Assembly: GCA_934247875.1 (NCBI GenBank)
Contig: CAKQJZ010000018.1
Span: forward strand, 1 to 29,240
DNA: 29,240 bases
Direction: 5' to 3'
From: an uncultured Spirochaetales bacterium
GTDB lineage: Bacteria; Spirochaetota; Spirochaetia; Sphaerochaetales; Sphaerochaetaceae
In this document: piece after piece, positions 16,079-24,176 of the stretch
Position numbering within the stretch: position 1 is the stretch's first letter
Layout of the letters: every line of letters starts with the position of its first letter
The notes under the pieces: model-generated
What the model was told of the DNA's origin: nothing
The model's input: the letters and a program-made list of their open reading frames with translations, nothing else
Databases searched by the model: none
Position numbers and translations under genes: made by a program

Positions 16079-17446
16079 ATGGCTAAAGTTAAAGAGTGGC
16101 TGAAGAATATTTTAAAAGAAGTTAAAGGCAAGGACATAAAGAAAGTGAGCAAGAAAGAAAGCTCTGCATTCCTTGCTTCTTCTTTATCTTCTGAGGCATT
16201 GGAAACGATTAGAGAACTCTCTGAGCTTGGGCCTAGACCTGCAGCTACTAAAGATAGCAGAAAGGCAGCCAGAAAGATTGCTAATTTGTTTGAAGCGTAT
16301 AGCGACGACGTGACGATTACAGCTGCGAAGATGTATCCAAATCTTTCACGTGGTTTTCTTCTGATTCTTTCTGTTGTGCTTCTTATTTCCTTTGGTTTTT
16401 CTTTATTCAAATTGCCTTATCTTTCTTTAGCGATAATCATTGTTTATCTATATGGCATCATTAAGGAAGTAAAGAAAGAAAACAGCTTCTTGCGTCGCTT
16501 CTTATCGACTAATGAAGGTGCTAATGTTCATGCGACACTTGAGCCAGAAGATGTAGTTCTGAGAACTATCATTTTCTCTGCTCATCATGATAGTGCAGAG
16601 ATAATCGAAGGCAAGAAGAAAAGCATAGATTTGAAGTCGCTTCTATCTTTATATATTCCTTTCATTGCTTTAGCATCTCTTGGTGTTTTCTCGCTTGTTG
16701 AGTTAATATCGATGATTGGGACTCTTTCATTTCTTCCAGGTATTCTGAAGCCTCTATTCATAGTCTTTCATTCAATCATATTGATAGTTGCTGAACTTTC
16801 TATATTCCTATATTTCAAAGTTGGAACTTCTTACAGTATTGGTGCTGGAGATAACCTATCTGGAGTAAGTGTAGTAGTAGCACTTCTTCACTATTTCTCT
16901 AAGAAGAAGGAAAGGGGAGAAGGGCTGAAAAATACTCGCTTGATCTTTGTTTCCTTTGATGGAGAAGAGTGCGGCGCACAAGGCAGTGCTGAGTGGCTTA
17001 AAAACAACTCTCATCTTTTCATTTCGCCTAAGCTTTTGAACTTTGATGGACTTTATAAAGCAGATCAGCTTGCTTTCTTGACTCAAGATGGAAATGGAAT
17101 GGTCACTCTCGATGCGAAGCTTGCTTCCAAGTGCTCATCTCTTGCTACTTTGATGGGCCATAAGATTCCAACTGGAAAGCTTGGAATGCTTGGCGGAGAG
17201 ACAGATGCTGCATCTGCTGCTATATTTGGCATGCCTGCAACTACGCTTACAAGCATGAAGCCTGAAGTCAAGACTCCTGCTCATACTGCAGATGATACTC
17301 CAGATAAAGTTGAAGAAGGTGCGCTTAAGATAGCTATTGCTATTGGTGCTAAGCTTGCTGAAGATGAAGACTCTACAGAGCTTCAGGTAGAGACAGAGAA
17401 AGTATCATTCTTAGAAGAGGGTAAGAAGTATCGCTTAACTAAGTGA
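16079..17446 (+). CDS. Membrane-embedded M28-family metallopeptidase
   Basis: 455-aa zinc aminopeptidase-like protein. Two-metal site motifs in order: SAHHDSAE (His169, Asp171), GAGDNLSG (Asp258), DGEECGAQGS (Glu296/Glu297), a later Gly-Gly-Glu-Thr-Asp stretch and HTADDT (final His). Unusually, hydrophobic segments lie at about residues 91-128 and again at 185-247, the latter inserted between the first and second metal ligands, so the catalytic domain is interrupted by membrane helices. No signal peptide; the N-terminus is strongly basic. No clear ribosome site before the ATG. Its 3' end overlaps the convergent yigZ by 12 bases. M28 family is secure; substrate and catalytic-domain topology unknown. 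Confidence 0.85.
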   Translation: MAKVKEWLKNILKEVKGKDIKKVSKKESSAFLASSLSSEALETIRELSELGPRPAATKDSRKAARKIANLFEAYSDDVTITAAKMYPNLSRGFLLILSVVLLISFGFSLFKLPYLSLAIIIVYLYGIIKEVKKENSFLRRFLSTNEGANVHATLEPEDVVLRTIIFSAHHDSAEIIEGKKKSIDLKSLLSLYIPFIALASLGVFSLVELISMIGTLSFLPGILKPLFIVFHSIILIVAELSIFLYFKVGTSYSIGAGDNLSGVSVVVALLHYFSKKKERGEGLKNTRLIFVSFDGEECGAQGSAEWLKNNSHLFISPKLLNFDGLYKADQLAFLTQDGNGMVTLDAKLASKCSSLATLMGHKIPTGKLGMLGGETDAASAAIFGMPATTLTSMKPEVKTPAHTADDTPDKVEEGALKIAIAIGAKLAEDEDSTELQVETEKVSFLEEGKKYRLTK

Positions 17447-18022
17447 TATCTTGCCTTGTCCAATATCTAAAATAGAGGAGAAGAAGCTCTCTTTGTTCTT
17501 TAATGGTATTTCACCTTTTATAGTTATTCCAACATCAAATGTTTCAGCTAGGTTCGTAGCTTCTGCTTCATCTACTGCTCTTTTGACTCTGTTATATAAA
17601 TCATAAGGAAGCAGCAGAGAGAAAGGGATGCGCTCTATAAGCTCTTCAGTTTTGACGATTTTAAGTACTTCTTTTGTGCTATCGCCATAGGCTTTTACAA
17701 GGCCACCTGTTCCGAGTAATGTGCCTCCGAAGTAGCGTATAGTGCAGACTGTTATATTTGTTATTCCAGAGCCTTTCAGCACTTCAATCGAAGGTCGTCC
17801 TGCTGTGTTTTTAGGCTCTTTGTCATCGCTTGATGAGAATAGAGTGCCAGAAGAGCCAACAACTGCTGAATGCACAACGTGCGTCGCATCGCTATATTCT
17901 TCTCTCACTCGTGCTACAGCTGCTTTTACTTCTTCTAATGATTTTGTCGGGATAGCGATTGAGATGAATCTCGATTTCTTTATTTCTATCTCAGTTTTAG
18001 CTTCTTCTAAGAGCACTCTCAT
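17435..18022 (-). CDS. yigZ: YigZ/IMPACT family protein
   Basis: 195 aa, matching the YigZ (UPF0029/IMPACT) family. Conserved stretch ATHVVHSAVVG, EPKNTAGRP(S)IEVLKGSGITN, VCTIRYFGGTLLGTGGLVKAYG and the C-terminal second domain (LPYDLYNRVKRAVDEAEA) are visible; bacteria usually show H-x(7)-G...DGEPSGTAGxP, here changed to DKEPKNTAGRP. The biochemical role in bacteria is not settled; eukaryotic IMPACT acts on the GCN2 stress pathway. Likely co-transcribed with the aldo/keto reductase and Nudix genes upstream (2-base gap). Confidence 0.93.
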   Translation of the reverse strand: MRVLLEEAKTEIEIKKSRFISIAIPTKSLEEVKAAVARVREEYSDATHVVHSAVVGSSGTLFSSSDDKEPKNTAGRPSIEVLKGSGITNITVCTIRYFGGTLLGTGGLVKAYGDSTKEVLKIVKTEELIERIPFSLLLPYDLYNRVKRAVDEAEATNLAETFDVGITIKGEIPLKNKESFFSSILDIGQGKISLS

Positions 18023-18024
18023 AA

Positions 18025-18888
18025 CTAAACTCTACCATAATTATGTGAAAAGATATTGTCTGAGTTAGACGATGATGTGATCGACTTAGCAAACTCATCT
18101 AGTTTTGTTTTCACATCCTTTGAGAGTTTATATGGCTCTAGTTGTAAATCTGAAATAGAGCTTGCGCCTTGTATGATGCCATATGGCATCTCACTGTAGA
18201 CCCAGCTTAGTGCTGTTTCTGCTTCTGTGTACCCTAAGCTTTTCATATAGCTGATGAGGCTAGGAAAAGCTTCGCTATTCCAGACATAAAGCTCTTTGCG
18301 CTTATCGTCTAAGCTCTCTTTTGTCTTATAGCGCCCAGTTAATAGCCCCATGCCTAGCGGTGCGTATGAAAGTGTTTTGAGTTTTAGCTCTTTCTCTTCT
18401 TCCCACTCTTTGTTCCATATGAGTGAGAGTGGTCTTTCATGGTATTCGATAGCAAAATCAAGTGCTGCTTTTTTTAACATTGCGAGTGGGAAGTTGCTGA
18501 CTCCTATAGCTCTTGCTTTGCTTCTTTCTTTGAGTATTTCCAGCTTTTTGAGTGAGTTATATACAGAGCTTATATCACTAGGCCAGTGAAGGAGGAGTAT
18601 ATCTATATAGTCTCTGCTAAGGCGCCTCAGAGTTATGTCGACTTTTTTCTCTAGCGTTTCTACTGGCATTACTTTCGATATTATCTCAACAGAAGTTATA
18701 TCTTTTCTCATTTCTCTGATTGAGGATAAGAGAATGCTATCTGCTTCTTTATATGAAAAAGCAGTGTCGAATGTGGTGATTCCACCTTTGATTGCGCTTT
18801 TTATCAAGGCTTTGGCTTCATTTGGTGATAGCTTTTTATGAAAGCTATCATCTCCAAAGTTCCAAAGCCCTAATATTCTCTTACTCAT
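18025..18888 (-). CDS. Aldo/keto reductase
   Basis: 287-aa NADPH-dependent carbonyl reductase of the AKR superfamily. The barrel starts with RILGLWNFGDDSF; catalytic Asp41 and Tyr46 are in TTFDTAFSYKEAD, Lys in IISKVMP, His in ILLLHWPSD, and ARAIGVSNF is the usual nucleotide/barrel motif. SYAPLGMGLLTGRYK is another family hallmark. Start codon overlaps the end of the Nudix gene by 8 bases, so the two are in one transcript. Substrate cannot be told; general detoxification or sugar carbonyl reduction is typical. Confidence 0.9.
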   Translation of the reverse strand: MSKRILGLWNFGDDSFHKKLSPNEAKALIKSAIKGGITTFDTAFSYKEADSILLSSIREMRKDITSVEIISKVMPVETLEKKVDITLRRLSRDYIDILLLHWPSDISSVYNSLKKLEILKERSKARAIGVSNFPLAMLKKAALDFAIEYHERPLSLIWNKEWEEEKELKLKTLSYAPLGMGLLTGRYKTKESLDDKRKELYVWNSEAFPSLISYMKSLGYTEAETALSWVYSEMPYGIIQGASSISDLQLEPYKLSKDVKTKLDEFAKSITSSSNSDNIFSHNYGRV

Positions 18889-19813
18889 CCTCAGTTACTA
18901 CTTTGCTATCGAGCATTTTCAAGTCATCAAAGATGAAGTAGCCTTCAAACTTCTTGCCGCTTAGTGCAAGTGGAAGCCATAGCTTATCGTCTTCCCACAT
19001 CTTGCTGTAATCTAGGTCATTCAGATTACACCAGAATGGTCTTGTCTCATCACACTCTTTGATAAGCTCTCCGCTATATTTATAAGCAAAGAAAACATAC
19101 CCAATCATTCTGATTCCATCTTTGAACTGGAAATATAGAGTGCCACGTTCTTTCAGCTCTGACATATCAAGACCAGTCTCTTCTTTAGCCTCTCTTACAG
19201 CTGCTTCGTACTTAGTCTCTTCAAGCTCTATATGCCCGCCTGGTGCGTTGTAGTAGCCAGTGCCCATGCCACGCTTTTTCTCAATGAGAAGTACTTTGTC
19301 TCCATCAAATAGGTAAGTGAGTGTGCATCTCTCTGTTGGCTCCCAGTAATCCCAAGGCACTTCATCAACTGTGTTTGCTGCTTTGCATTTGAGATCTATC
19401 CTTTCTTCTGGAGTTAGTTTCTTCTCTTCCTCTTTCTTCTTTATTTCAGGGTGTTCATCTAAAAAGCAATCATGACAGAGGTTATCATCTTCTCCGATGA
19501 TTTCATCAAAGCCCATAGTCTTTCCGCATTTCCTGCAATGGAGGCGGAAAGGCCAGAAGGACTTTCTAAGTACTACTGGAATGATTACAGCGACTGCTAA
19601 GAGGATGTAATCAACAAAAGACGGAAGCTTGTAGTGCTCTCTGAGAATCAGCAAGAGATAAAGCATCAAGATGTCAAAAGCAATCAAAAGCGTTGCTCTA
19701 CGCTTGTTATTGCCACTTTTGTACTTTCTTTGATTGATATTCAAAAGTATTACAAAGAGCATAAGCCATGTGAAGGCTTTGTTGAGAATAGTTAAAATCA
19801 TAGAAACTAGCAT
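18881..19813 (-). CDS. Membrane-anchored zinc-ribbon Nudix hydrolase (8-oxo-dGTPase-like)
   Basis: 310 aa in three parts: two or three hydrophobic segments at about residues 5-23, 42-57 and 66-82; a zinc-ribbon-like CRKCG ... CHDC pair near 94-117; then a Nudix domain whose box reads GGHIELEETKYEAAVREAKEETGLDM split as G-x5-E-x7-REAKEETGL. NAPGGH and the surrounding WCNLNDLDYSKMWEDD-type C-terminus resemble MTH1-like 8-oxo-dGTP diphosphatases, but the membrane and zinc parts are not usual for them. A second ATG at 19801 is possible; neither start has a clear ribosome site. First gene of the -strand group ending with yigZ. Confidence 0.82.
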   Translation of the reverse strand: MLVSMILTILNKAFTWLMLFVILLNINQRKYKSGNNKRRATLLIAFDILMLYLLLILREHYKLPSFVDYILLAVAVIIPVVLRKSFWPFRLHCRKCGKTMGFDEIIGEDDNLCHDCFLDEHPEIKKKEEEKKLTPEERIDLKCKAANTVDEVPWDYWEPTERCTLTYLFDGDKVLLIEKKRGMGTGYYNAPGGHIELEETKYEAAVREAKEETGLDMSELKERGTLYFQFKDGIRMIGYVFFAYKYSGELIKECDETRPFWCNLNDLDYSKMWEDDKLWLPLALSGKKFEGYFIFDDLKMLDSKVVTEDE

Positions 19814-19892
19814 ATAGCTTAAAAAGTATTTTGTCTCGATTTGTATTTCAAATTGATTGTTTATGGGTTAATCTGAAACTCGGAGGCGTTAA

Positions 19893-20555
19893 ATGAAAAT
19901 TAATAAATTTATTGATCATACAGTTCTCTATGCTGATGCAGATCTCGGCAAAGTCGAGAAGCTATGCAATGAGGCAAAGGAATATGACTTTGCATCTGTC
20001 TGCGTTAACTCATGCTGGGTTAAGAAGTGCGCTGAGCTCTTGAAGGGCACAGATGTCAATGTATGTACTGTTGTTGGTTTCCCTCTTGGTGCAATGAGCA
20101 GTGATGCTAAAGCATTTGAAGCTAAAAAAGCTATTGAAGATGGCGCTACTGAAATTGATATGGTTCTCAATGTTGGATATATCAAATCAGGAATGCTGAA
20201 GGAAGCAGAGGAAGATATCAGAACTGTTAAGAATGCATGTGGCAAAGTTCTTCTGAAGGTTATTCTTGAGACTTGTCTCTTAACAGATGAAGAGAAAGTA
20301 ACAGCTTGCAAGCTTGCTGAGAGTGCTGGTGCTGACTATGTTAAGACTTCAACTGGCTTCTCAAAGGGCGGCGCAACAGTAGAAGACGTTAAATTGATGA
20401 GAAAAGCAGTAGGCGATAGGCTTGGTGTTAAGGCTTCTGGCGGAATCAGAGATGCTGCAACTGCTGAAGCTATGATCAAAGCAGGCGCATCAAGACTTGG
20501 ATGCAGCTCTGGCATTGCTATCATGAATGGAGCTAAGTCTGATGCCGAATATTGA
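19893..20555 (+). CDS. deoC: Deoxyribose-phosphate aldolase
   Basis: Cleaves 2-deoxyribose-5-phosphate to glyceraldehyde-3-phosphate and acetaldehyde in deoxynucleoside catabolism. 220 aa, normal for DeoC. IDHTVLYADA at the start, VCVNSCWV, TVVGFPLGAMSSDAK, EIDMVLNVGYIKSG, LLKVILETCLLTDEE, the Schiff-base Lys in DYVKTSTGFSKGGAT, and the phosphate site GVKASGGIRD all match. ATG supported by GGAGG nine bases upstream. Overlaps the thymidine-kinase-like gene, which suggests linked deoxynucleoside metabolism. Confidence 0.97.
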   Translation: MKINKFIDHTVLYADADLGKVEKLCNEAKEYDFASVCVNSCWVKKCAELLKGTDVNVCTVVGFPLGAMSSDAKAFEAKKAIEDGATEIDMVLNVGYIKSGMLKEAEEDIRTVKNACGKVLLKVILETCLLTDEEKVTACKLAESAGADYVKTSTGFSKGGATVEDVKLMRKAVGDRLGVKASGGIRDAATAEAMIKAGASRLGCSSGIAIMNGAKSDAEY

Positions 20556-21684
20556 GAGAGCATCGGATGGCGCCGACTTTCTTAAATCTCTGGGCCTTCC
20601 TTTTCTGAATGTACATGAAACATTCTCTCATTTTGATTTCACTAAAGCTGGGCGCAGAGTCTTAGTCATCGGGCCTATGGGATCTGGCAAGACTGAGTTT
20701 GCTGCGCGCATCTGGAGAGATGCTGCTATTGCTCAGAAAAAGAGTGACAAAATCAAAGAACTTACAAGCACAGGCGAAGTTGATAGAAGAAAGATCTTCT
20801 TCATCAGAAGCGAGCTTGATGGACTTAGATTCACAGAGTATCCAGAAGACGCATTATGCTATAGATCTGGATATATCAGGTGTGGCGAGAATATCGCGAA
20901 AATCCGCGATAGCTTTGGTTTCGAGCAAGTCTTGAAAGATAACCCTGATGTAGGAACTTATATCATAGACGAAGCTTCTTTCTTTGATGAAAGACTTGCT
21001 TATGTTGCACGTAACTATGCAATCGAAAAGGGTTGCATGTTCGTCTTCCCTACATTGATTCTCAATTTCAGACGTGAGTTCTTCAACTCTACATCGCGTT
21101 TGATTTTGGATATCGCAACAGATGTGATTCCTTTGACAGCGTATTGTGAGCACCCTGATTGCATGGCAGATGCATTCTATACATATCGCTACTACAACGT
21201 TGGAGGCGCAGAGTGCCCAGCACTGTACTTTGACCCGCTGATTGTTGTTGGCGGCGATAAGCTCAAAGACAGCGCATTAGAGCCTAACTATGCATCTCGT
21301 TGTGATAAGCATCACTACCTTCCAGGTAAGGAATATACATTCTTTACTCTAAAGCCACTTGGTCAGGCTGCTAGCAATGGCGATGTTGCTCCTTTCTATA
21401 AAGAGCTAGAAGCGCTTAACTCAAATATTGAGCACTCAGAACTCTATAAGAGCATAAAGGCTCGCTATGGAAATGATAGCGACGGAGAAAAGTATCTCAA
21501 CTCTGTAAAGCCTGGGCACATAGCAGAGAAAGCACTTGCTTATCTTTTCTGCGAGCAGAATCTTATAAATGATGTACTGCTGCAGCGCTTAGTCCATGAC
21601 TTGGAGCTTGATGCGAAATACCTTGAAAAAGTATTGGCTGAAAACAGACATCCTGTGACATTCGATCAGCCATACCTTCTATAA
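20542..21684 (+). CDS. Extended thymidine kinase (TK1-type)-like protein
   Basis: 380 aa, about twice the usual type II thymidine kinase. TK1-like signs in order: P-loop GPMGSGKT (residues 44-51), YIIDEASFF with the catalytic-like Glu (141-148), LILNFRREFF resembling the TK GLDxDFRxxxF motif, then IPLTAYCEHPDCMADAFYTYRY (C202, C207) and VGGDK...YASRCDKHHY (C254, H257/258), corresponding to the zinc and lasso region. Zinc ligands are C-x4-C and C-x2-H instead of two C-x2-C pairs. Residues from about 265 on have no family match that I recognise. Start ATG 20542 is preferred (GGAG at 20528-20531), overlapping deoC by 14 bases. Probably phosphorylates a deoxynucleoside, but this is not certain. 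Confidence 0.72.
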   Translation: MPNIERASDGADFLKSLGLPFLNVHETFSHFDFTKAGRRVLVIGPMGSGKTEFAARIWRDAAIAQKKSDKIKELTSTGEVDRRKIFFIRSELDGLRFTEYPEDALCYRSGYIRCGENIAKIRDSFGFEQVLKDNPDVGTYIIDEASFFDERLAYVARNYAIEKGCMFVFPTLILNFRREFFNSTSRLILDIATDVIPLTAYCEHPDCMADAFYTYRYYNVGGAECPALYFDPLIVVGGDKLKDSALEPNYASRCDKHHYLPGKEYTFFTLKPLGQAASNGDVAPFYKELEALNSNIEHSELYKSIKARYGNDSDGEKYLNSVKPGHIAEKALAYLFCEQNLINDVLLQRLVHDLELDAKYLEKVLAENRHPVTFDQPYLL

Positions 21685-21692
21685 GAATGAAT

Positions 21693-21714
21693 AGAGGCTG
21701 CGTTTGCAGCCTCT
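21693..21714. terminator. Hairpin between convergent genes (probable bidirectional terminator)
   Basis: AGAGGCTGC (21693-21701) and GCAGCCTCT (21706-21714) make a perfect 9-base stem with a GTTT loop, between the stop codons of two convergent genes. T-runs are poor on both sides, so efficiency is uncertain. Confidence 0.7.
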
Positions 21715-21719
21715 CATAG

Positions 21720-22601
21720 TTAAAATGATTCGATTGTCTTAACTGTCTCTTTAACAGTTGCTGGATCGAGATTCTCAAGTGTCCAAGGTACATTGATACC
21801 TCTTCTCTTGATCTCTTCAGCAAAGCCTCTCCAGTCAAATACGCCAGTTAGCGCTGGGATGTTTCCAATCTTATGACCATCAGTTTCATCAAGCTTATAG
21901 TCTTTGCAGTGGATAGCTACAAGTCTATCGCCATATAAATCAAGAATAGGTGAGTAGAATGCTTTCATAGCTTCTTTAGTTGGCTGCTTCAATGGCACTC
22001 CATCATATTCCTTTATTCCTTCATAAGGTACTAGGTTGATAGGATCAAAGAGTACTTTCAAGTGCTCTGAAGGGAACTTCTCAAGCATTCTTGCCATACG
22101 CTCTGGAGAAGACATAGTGTGTTGATGGTTTACAGCTTCAATAGTGCAATAAGCGTCATACTTGGCTGCAGCTTCAACCATTCTTGAAAGTCCGCTATAG
22201 AAGATCTCAATATTCTTAGGATCTGCAGTATCTACGCTGTATCCACCGTTTGGGTTTCTTGTGCCAGTCTCTGTTGCAACTATCTTTGAGCCAAATGCTT
22301 TATTAAGGGACAGTGCCTTGATGAATCTCTGTATTTCAGATTCTCTTTTCTCTTCATCTACATGAGTTGGCTGGATATAAGCACCGACAATAGCAATCTT
22401 GATTCCGTGCTTCTCTAGTGTCTCTCTGATAGAGTAGATATATTCTTCATCCCATTCCTGCCAAGGCTTAGATGAAGGAATTACTTTTTTAAGCGCAAGA
22501 TGAATGAATGTTTCTTTGAAATCACTCTCAATGCGTTTCCCGAATTCTTCTGCTGAATTGAATGAGCCATAATCATGTGCTCTTAGTCCTACTTTAATCA
22601 T
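21720..22601 (-). CDS. Sugar phosphate isomerase/epimerase-like TIM barrel
   Basis: 293-aa xylose-isomerase-like (AP endonuclease 2 superfamily) protein. The four expected metal ligands are seen: Glu155 (CTIEAVN), Asp186 (VLFDPINL), His231 (AIHCKDY) and Glu276 (WTLENLD). Members act as sugar or polyol epimerases/isomerases or as dehydratases. ATG 22601 lies divergent from a GH28 gene with an 80-base shared regulatory gap, so a role in handling pectin-derived or related sugars is plausible but inferred. No signal peptide; cytoplasmic. Confidence 0.85.
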   Translation of the reverse strand: MIKVGLRAHDYGSFNSAEEFGKRIESDFKETFIHLALKKVIPSSKPWQEWDEEYIYSIRETLEKHGIKIAIVGAYIQPTHVDEEKRESEIQRFIKALSLNKAFGSKIVATETGTRNPNGGYSVDTADPKNIEIFYSGLSRMVEAAAKYDAYCTIEAVNHQHTMSSPERMARMLEKFPSEHLKVLFDPINLVPYEGIKEYDGVPLKQPTKEAMKAFYSPILDLYGDRLVAIHCKDYKLDETDGHKIGNIPALTGVFDWRGFAEEIKRRGINVPWTLENLDPATVKETVKTIESF

Positions 22602-22630
22602 GGCTTAAGTCTAGAGTAAAAGGCGTTTTA

Positions 22631-22675
22631 TTGCAAAAGGAAGTTTGTTTTTATACTTAGTAGAATTGTACAATT
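22631..22675 (+). promoter_or_regulatory. GH28 promoter with 12-base palindrome at the start site
   Basis: TTGCAA (22631-22636) and TATACT (22652-22657) are separated by 15 bases, a rather short spacer. A perfect palindrome AATTGTACAATT (22664-22675) sits where transcription should begin, six bases before the GH28 ATG, and could be a repressor site. The region also separates the divergent isomerase gene. Confidence 0.45.
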
Positions 22676-22681
22676 GTTTCT

Positions 22682-24034
22682 ATGATTGATGAAAAAACTA
22701 TAGAAGTTATTGAATTGAAGAGTGAAGAGGGAAATATGCAGAAGCGCATTCAGGATGCTCTCTCTTCAAGTGCTAAGGTTGTTTTGACAAGTGGTACATA
22801 CTTAACTGGTCCACTTGATATCCCTTCATATACAGAACTCAGAATCGAGAAAGACGCAACTCTGAAGTTCATTCCTGACTTTGAAGGCTATGAGCCTGTA
22901 TTTACAAGGTGGGAAGGCGTTAAGTGCTGGTGCATGCACCCATGTCTTTTCATTAACAATGCTGAGAATGTAATTCTCTCAGGAGAAGGATGTGTAGATG
23001 GATCTGGAGAAGTATGGTGGGAGCAGTGCGATCAGAACCGCCATAAGCTCAATGCCTCTCCTTCTCTTCCTGTTGAGAAGAGATTTGAAGCAATGAACCC
23101 TGATTATAAGAATCAGCCAGGTGGAGGCGGCGGCAGACAGCTACAGTTTCTTCGCCCAGCTCTACTTCAGATAAAGAGCTCTAAGAATGTAAGAGTTGAA
23201 AGCTTAACATTCAAGAACTCTCCATTCTGGACTATTCATCCACTATTTACAGATGGATTAGTAATTGATGGTGTACATGTTCATAACCCTAAAGATGCTC
23301 CAAATACAGATGGTATAGATATTGAGTCATGCTCAAATGTACTTGTTCAGAACTCTGTTGTTGAAGTAGGGGATGATGGCATTGCACTCAAGTCTGGCTC
23401 AGGGCAGTCTGGAATCAAAGATGGAATCCCGTCTGAGAATGTGACTATCAAGGGGTGTACTGTCAGATGGGCACATGGCGGCGCAGTAATTGGCTCAGAG
23501 ACTGCTGCAGGAATCAATAATATACATGTTGAAGATTGCTTCTTTGATGGCACAGATAGAGGAATTAGAATCAAGACAAGACGTGGCCGCGGTGGTTCTA
23601 TCCATGATTTGTTCTTTAAGAATATCAAGATGGTCGATAACTTATGCCCATTTGTAATCAATATGTACTATAAGTGTGGTGCGACAGATATGTCTCTATT
23701 CTCACTCGATAAAGCTCCTATTACAGATGAGACTCCAGAAATCTATGGCGTACATATCGATGGCGCTGTAGCTACTGGCTGCATGAGCTCTGCTGGAATG
23801 ATTGTAGGACTTCCTGAGCGTCCAGTTGCAGGTGTTGAGATTACTAACTCTCATTTTGCTGTAAGCAAGGATGCTTCAAGAGATATAAGTGAGTCTGATA
23901 TGTACAAAGGCATTCCTACACCAGAGTCCAGAGGCTTCAGAATCAGATATGCGGAGAGTGTTAAGCTCTCAGGCTTGGATGTTGAGTGTGAAGGTGAGAA
24001 ACTTATCATAGAAGATGGTGTTGAGCTTTTATAG
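22682..24034 (+). CDS. Glycoside hydrolase family 28 (polygalacturonase-like)
   Basis: 450-aa right-handed beta-helix enzyme. GH28 catalytic motifs are seen: NTDGID (208-213), GDDGIA (230-235), HGGAVIGSE (265-273) and RIKT (296-299). PSYTELRIEKDATL and ILSGEGCVDGSG are typical of the N-terminal helix turns. There is no signal peptide, so it probably trims imported oligogalacturonides or related uronic-acid oligosaccharides in the cytoplasm. An alternative ATG at 22736 has a better ribosome site (GAGGG five bases upstream) and would remove 18 residues; the start is therefore uncertain. Divergent from the isomerase-like gene. Confidence 0.9.
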   Translation: MIDEKTIEVIELKSEEGNMQKRIQDALSSSAKVVLTSGTYLTGPLDIPSYTELRIEKDATLKFIPDFEGYEPVFTRWEGVKCWCMHPCLFINNAENVILSGEGCVDGSGEVWWEQCDQNRHKLNASPSLPVEKRFEAMNPDYKNQPGGGGGRQLQFLRPALLQIKSSKNVRVESLTFKNSPFWTIHPLFTDGLVIDGVHVHNPKDAPNTDGIDIESCSNVLVQNSVVEVGDDGIALKSGSGQSGIKDGIPSENVTIKGCTVRWAHGGAVIGSETAAGINNIHVEDCFFDGTDRGIRIKTRRGRGGSIHDLFFKNIKMVDNLCPFVINMYYKCGATDMSLFSLDKAPITDETPEIYGVHIDGAVATGCMSSAGMIVGLPERPVAGVEITNSHFAVSKDASRDISESDMYKGIPTPESRGFRIRYAESVKLSGLDVECEGEKLIIEDGVELL

Positions 24035-24038
24035 CTTA

Positions 24039-24068
24039 TTGACAAAAAACAGCAAAAGAGAAGATTAT
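24039..24068 (+). promoter_or_regulatory. Promoter of the metNI leader
   Basis: Perfect TTGACA (24039-24044), 18-base spacer, GATTAT (24063-24068, 4 of 6 to TATAAT). It lies five bases after the GH28 stop and would start RNA at about 24075, right at the AAGGA ribosome site of the Met-rich leader. Confidence 0.55.
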
Positions 24069-24082
24069 TCACTTAAGGAAAA

Positions 24083-24145
24083 ATGAAGATGAGAAGAATG
24101 ATGTCCATGTCTATGTTTATGATGATGAACCATACAGTGCGCTAA
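24083..24145 (+). CDS. Methionine-rich leader peptide upstream of metNI
   Basis: Twenty-codon frame reading MKMRRMMSMSMFMMMNHTVR then TAA: 9 of 20 residues are Met, with ATG runs of two and three. AAGGA at 24075-24079 provides a ribosome site (spacing three bases, a little short). It lies 31 bases before a strong intrinsic terminator (24177-24204) and 70 bases before metN, the ATPase of a methionine importer. This is the arrangement of attenuator leader peptides such as those of trp, his and leu operons, where stalling at codons for the end product prevents terminator formation. Candidate alternative pairings: GTCCAT (24103-24108) with ATGGAC (24145-24150), and CTCTTT (24150-24155) with AAAGAG (24177-24182, part of the terminator stem). 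The frame, terminator and complementarities are seen; attenuation is inferred. Confidence 0.8.
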   Translation: MKMRRMMSMSMFMMMNHTVR

Positions 24146-24176
24146 TGGACTCTTTCTTATAACTTAAATTGATGCA

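Noticed and set aside
22736..24034. GH28 starting at ATG 22736
   Set aside because: The ribosome site there is better, but the first 18 residues look like the usual N-terminal lead-in of GH28; left as an alternative start, not a separate feature.
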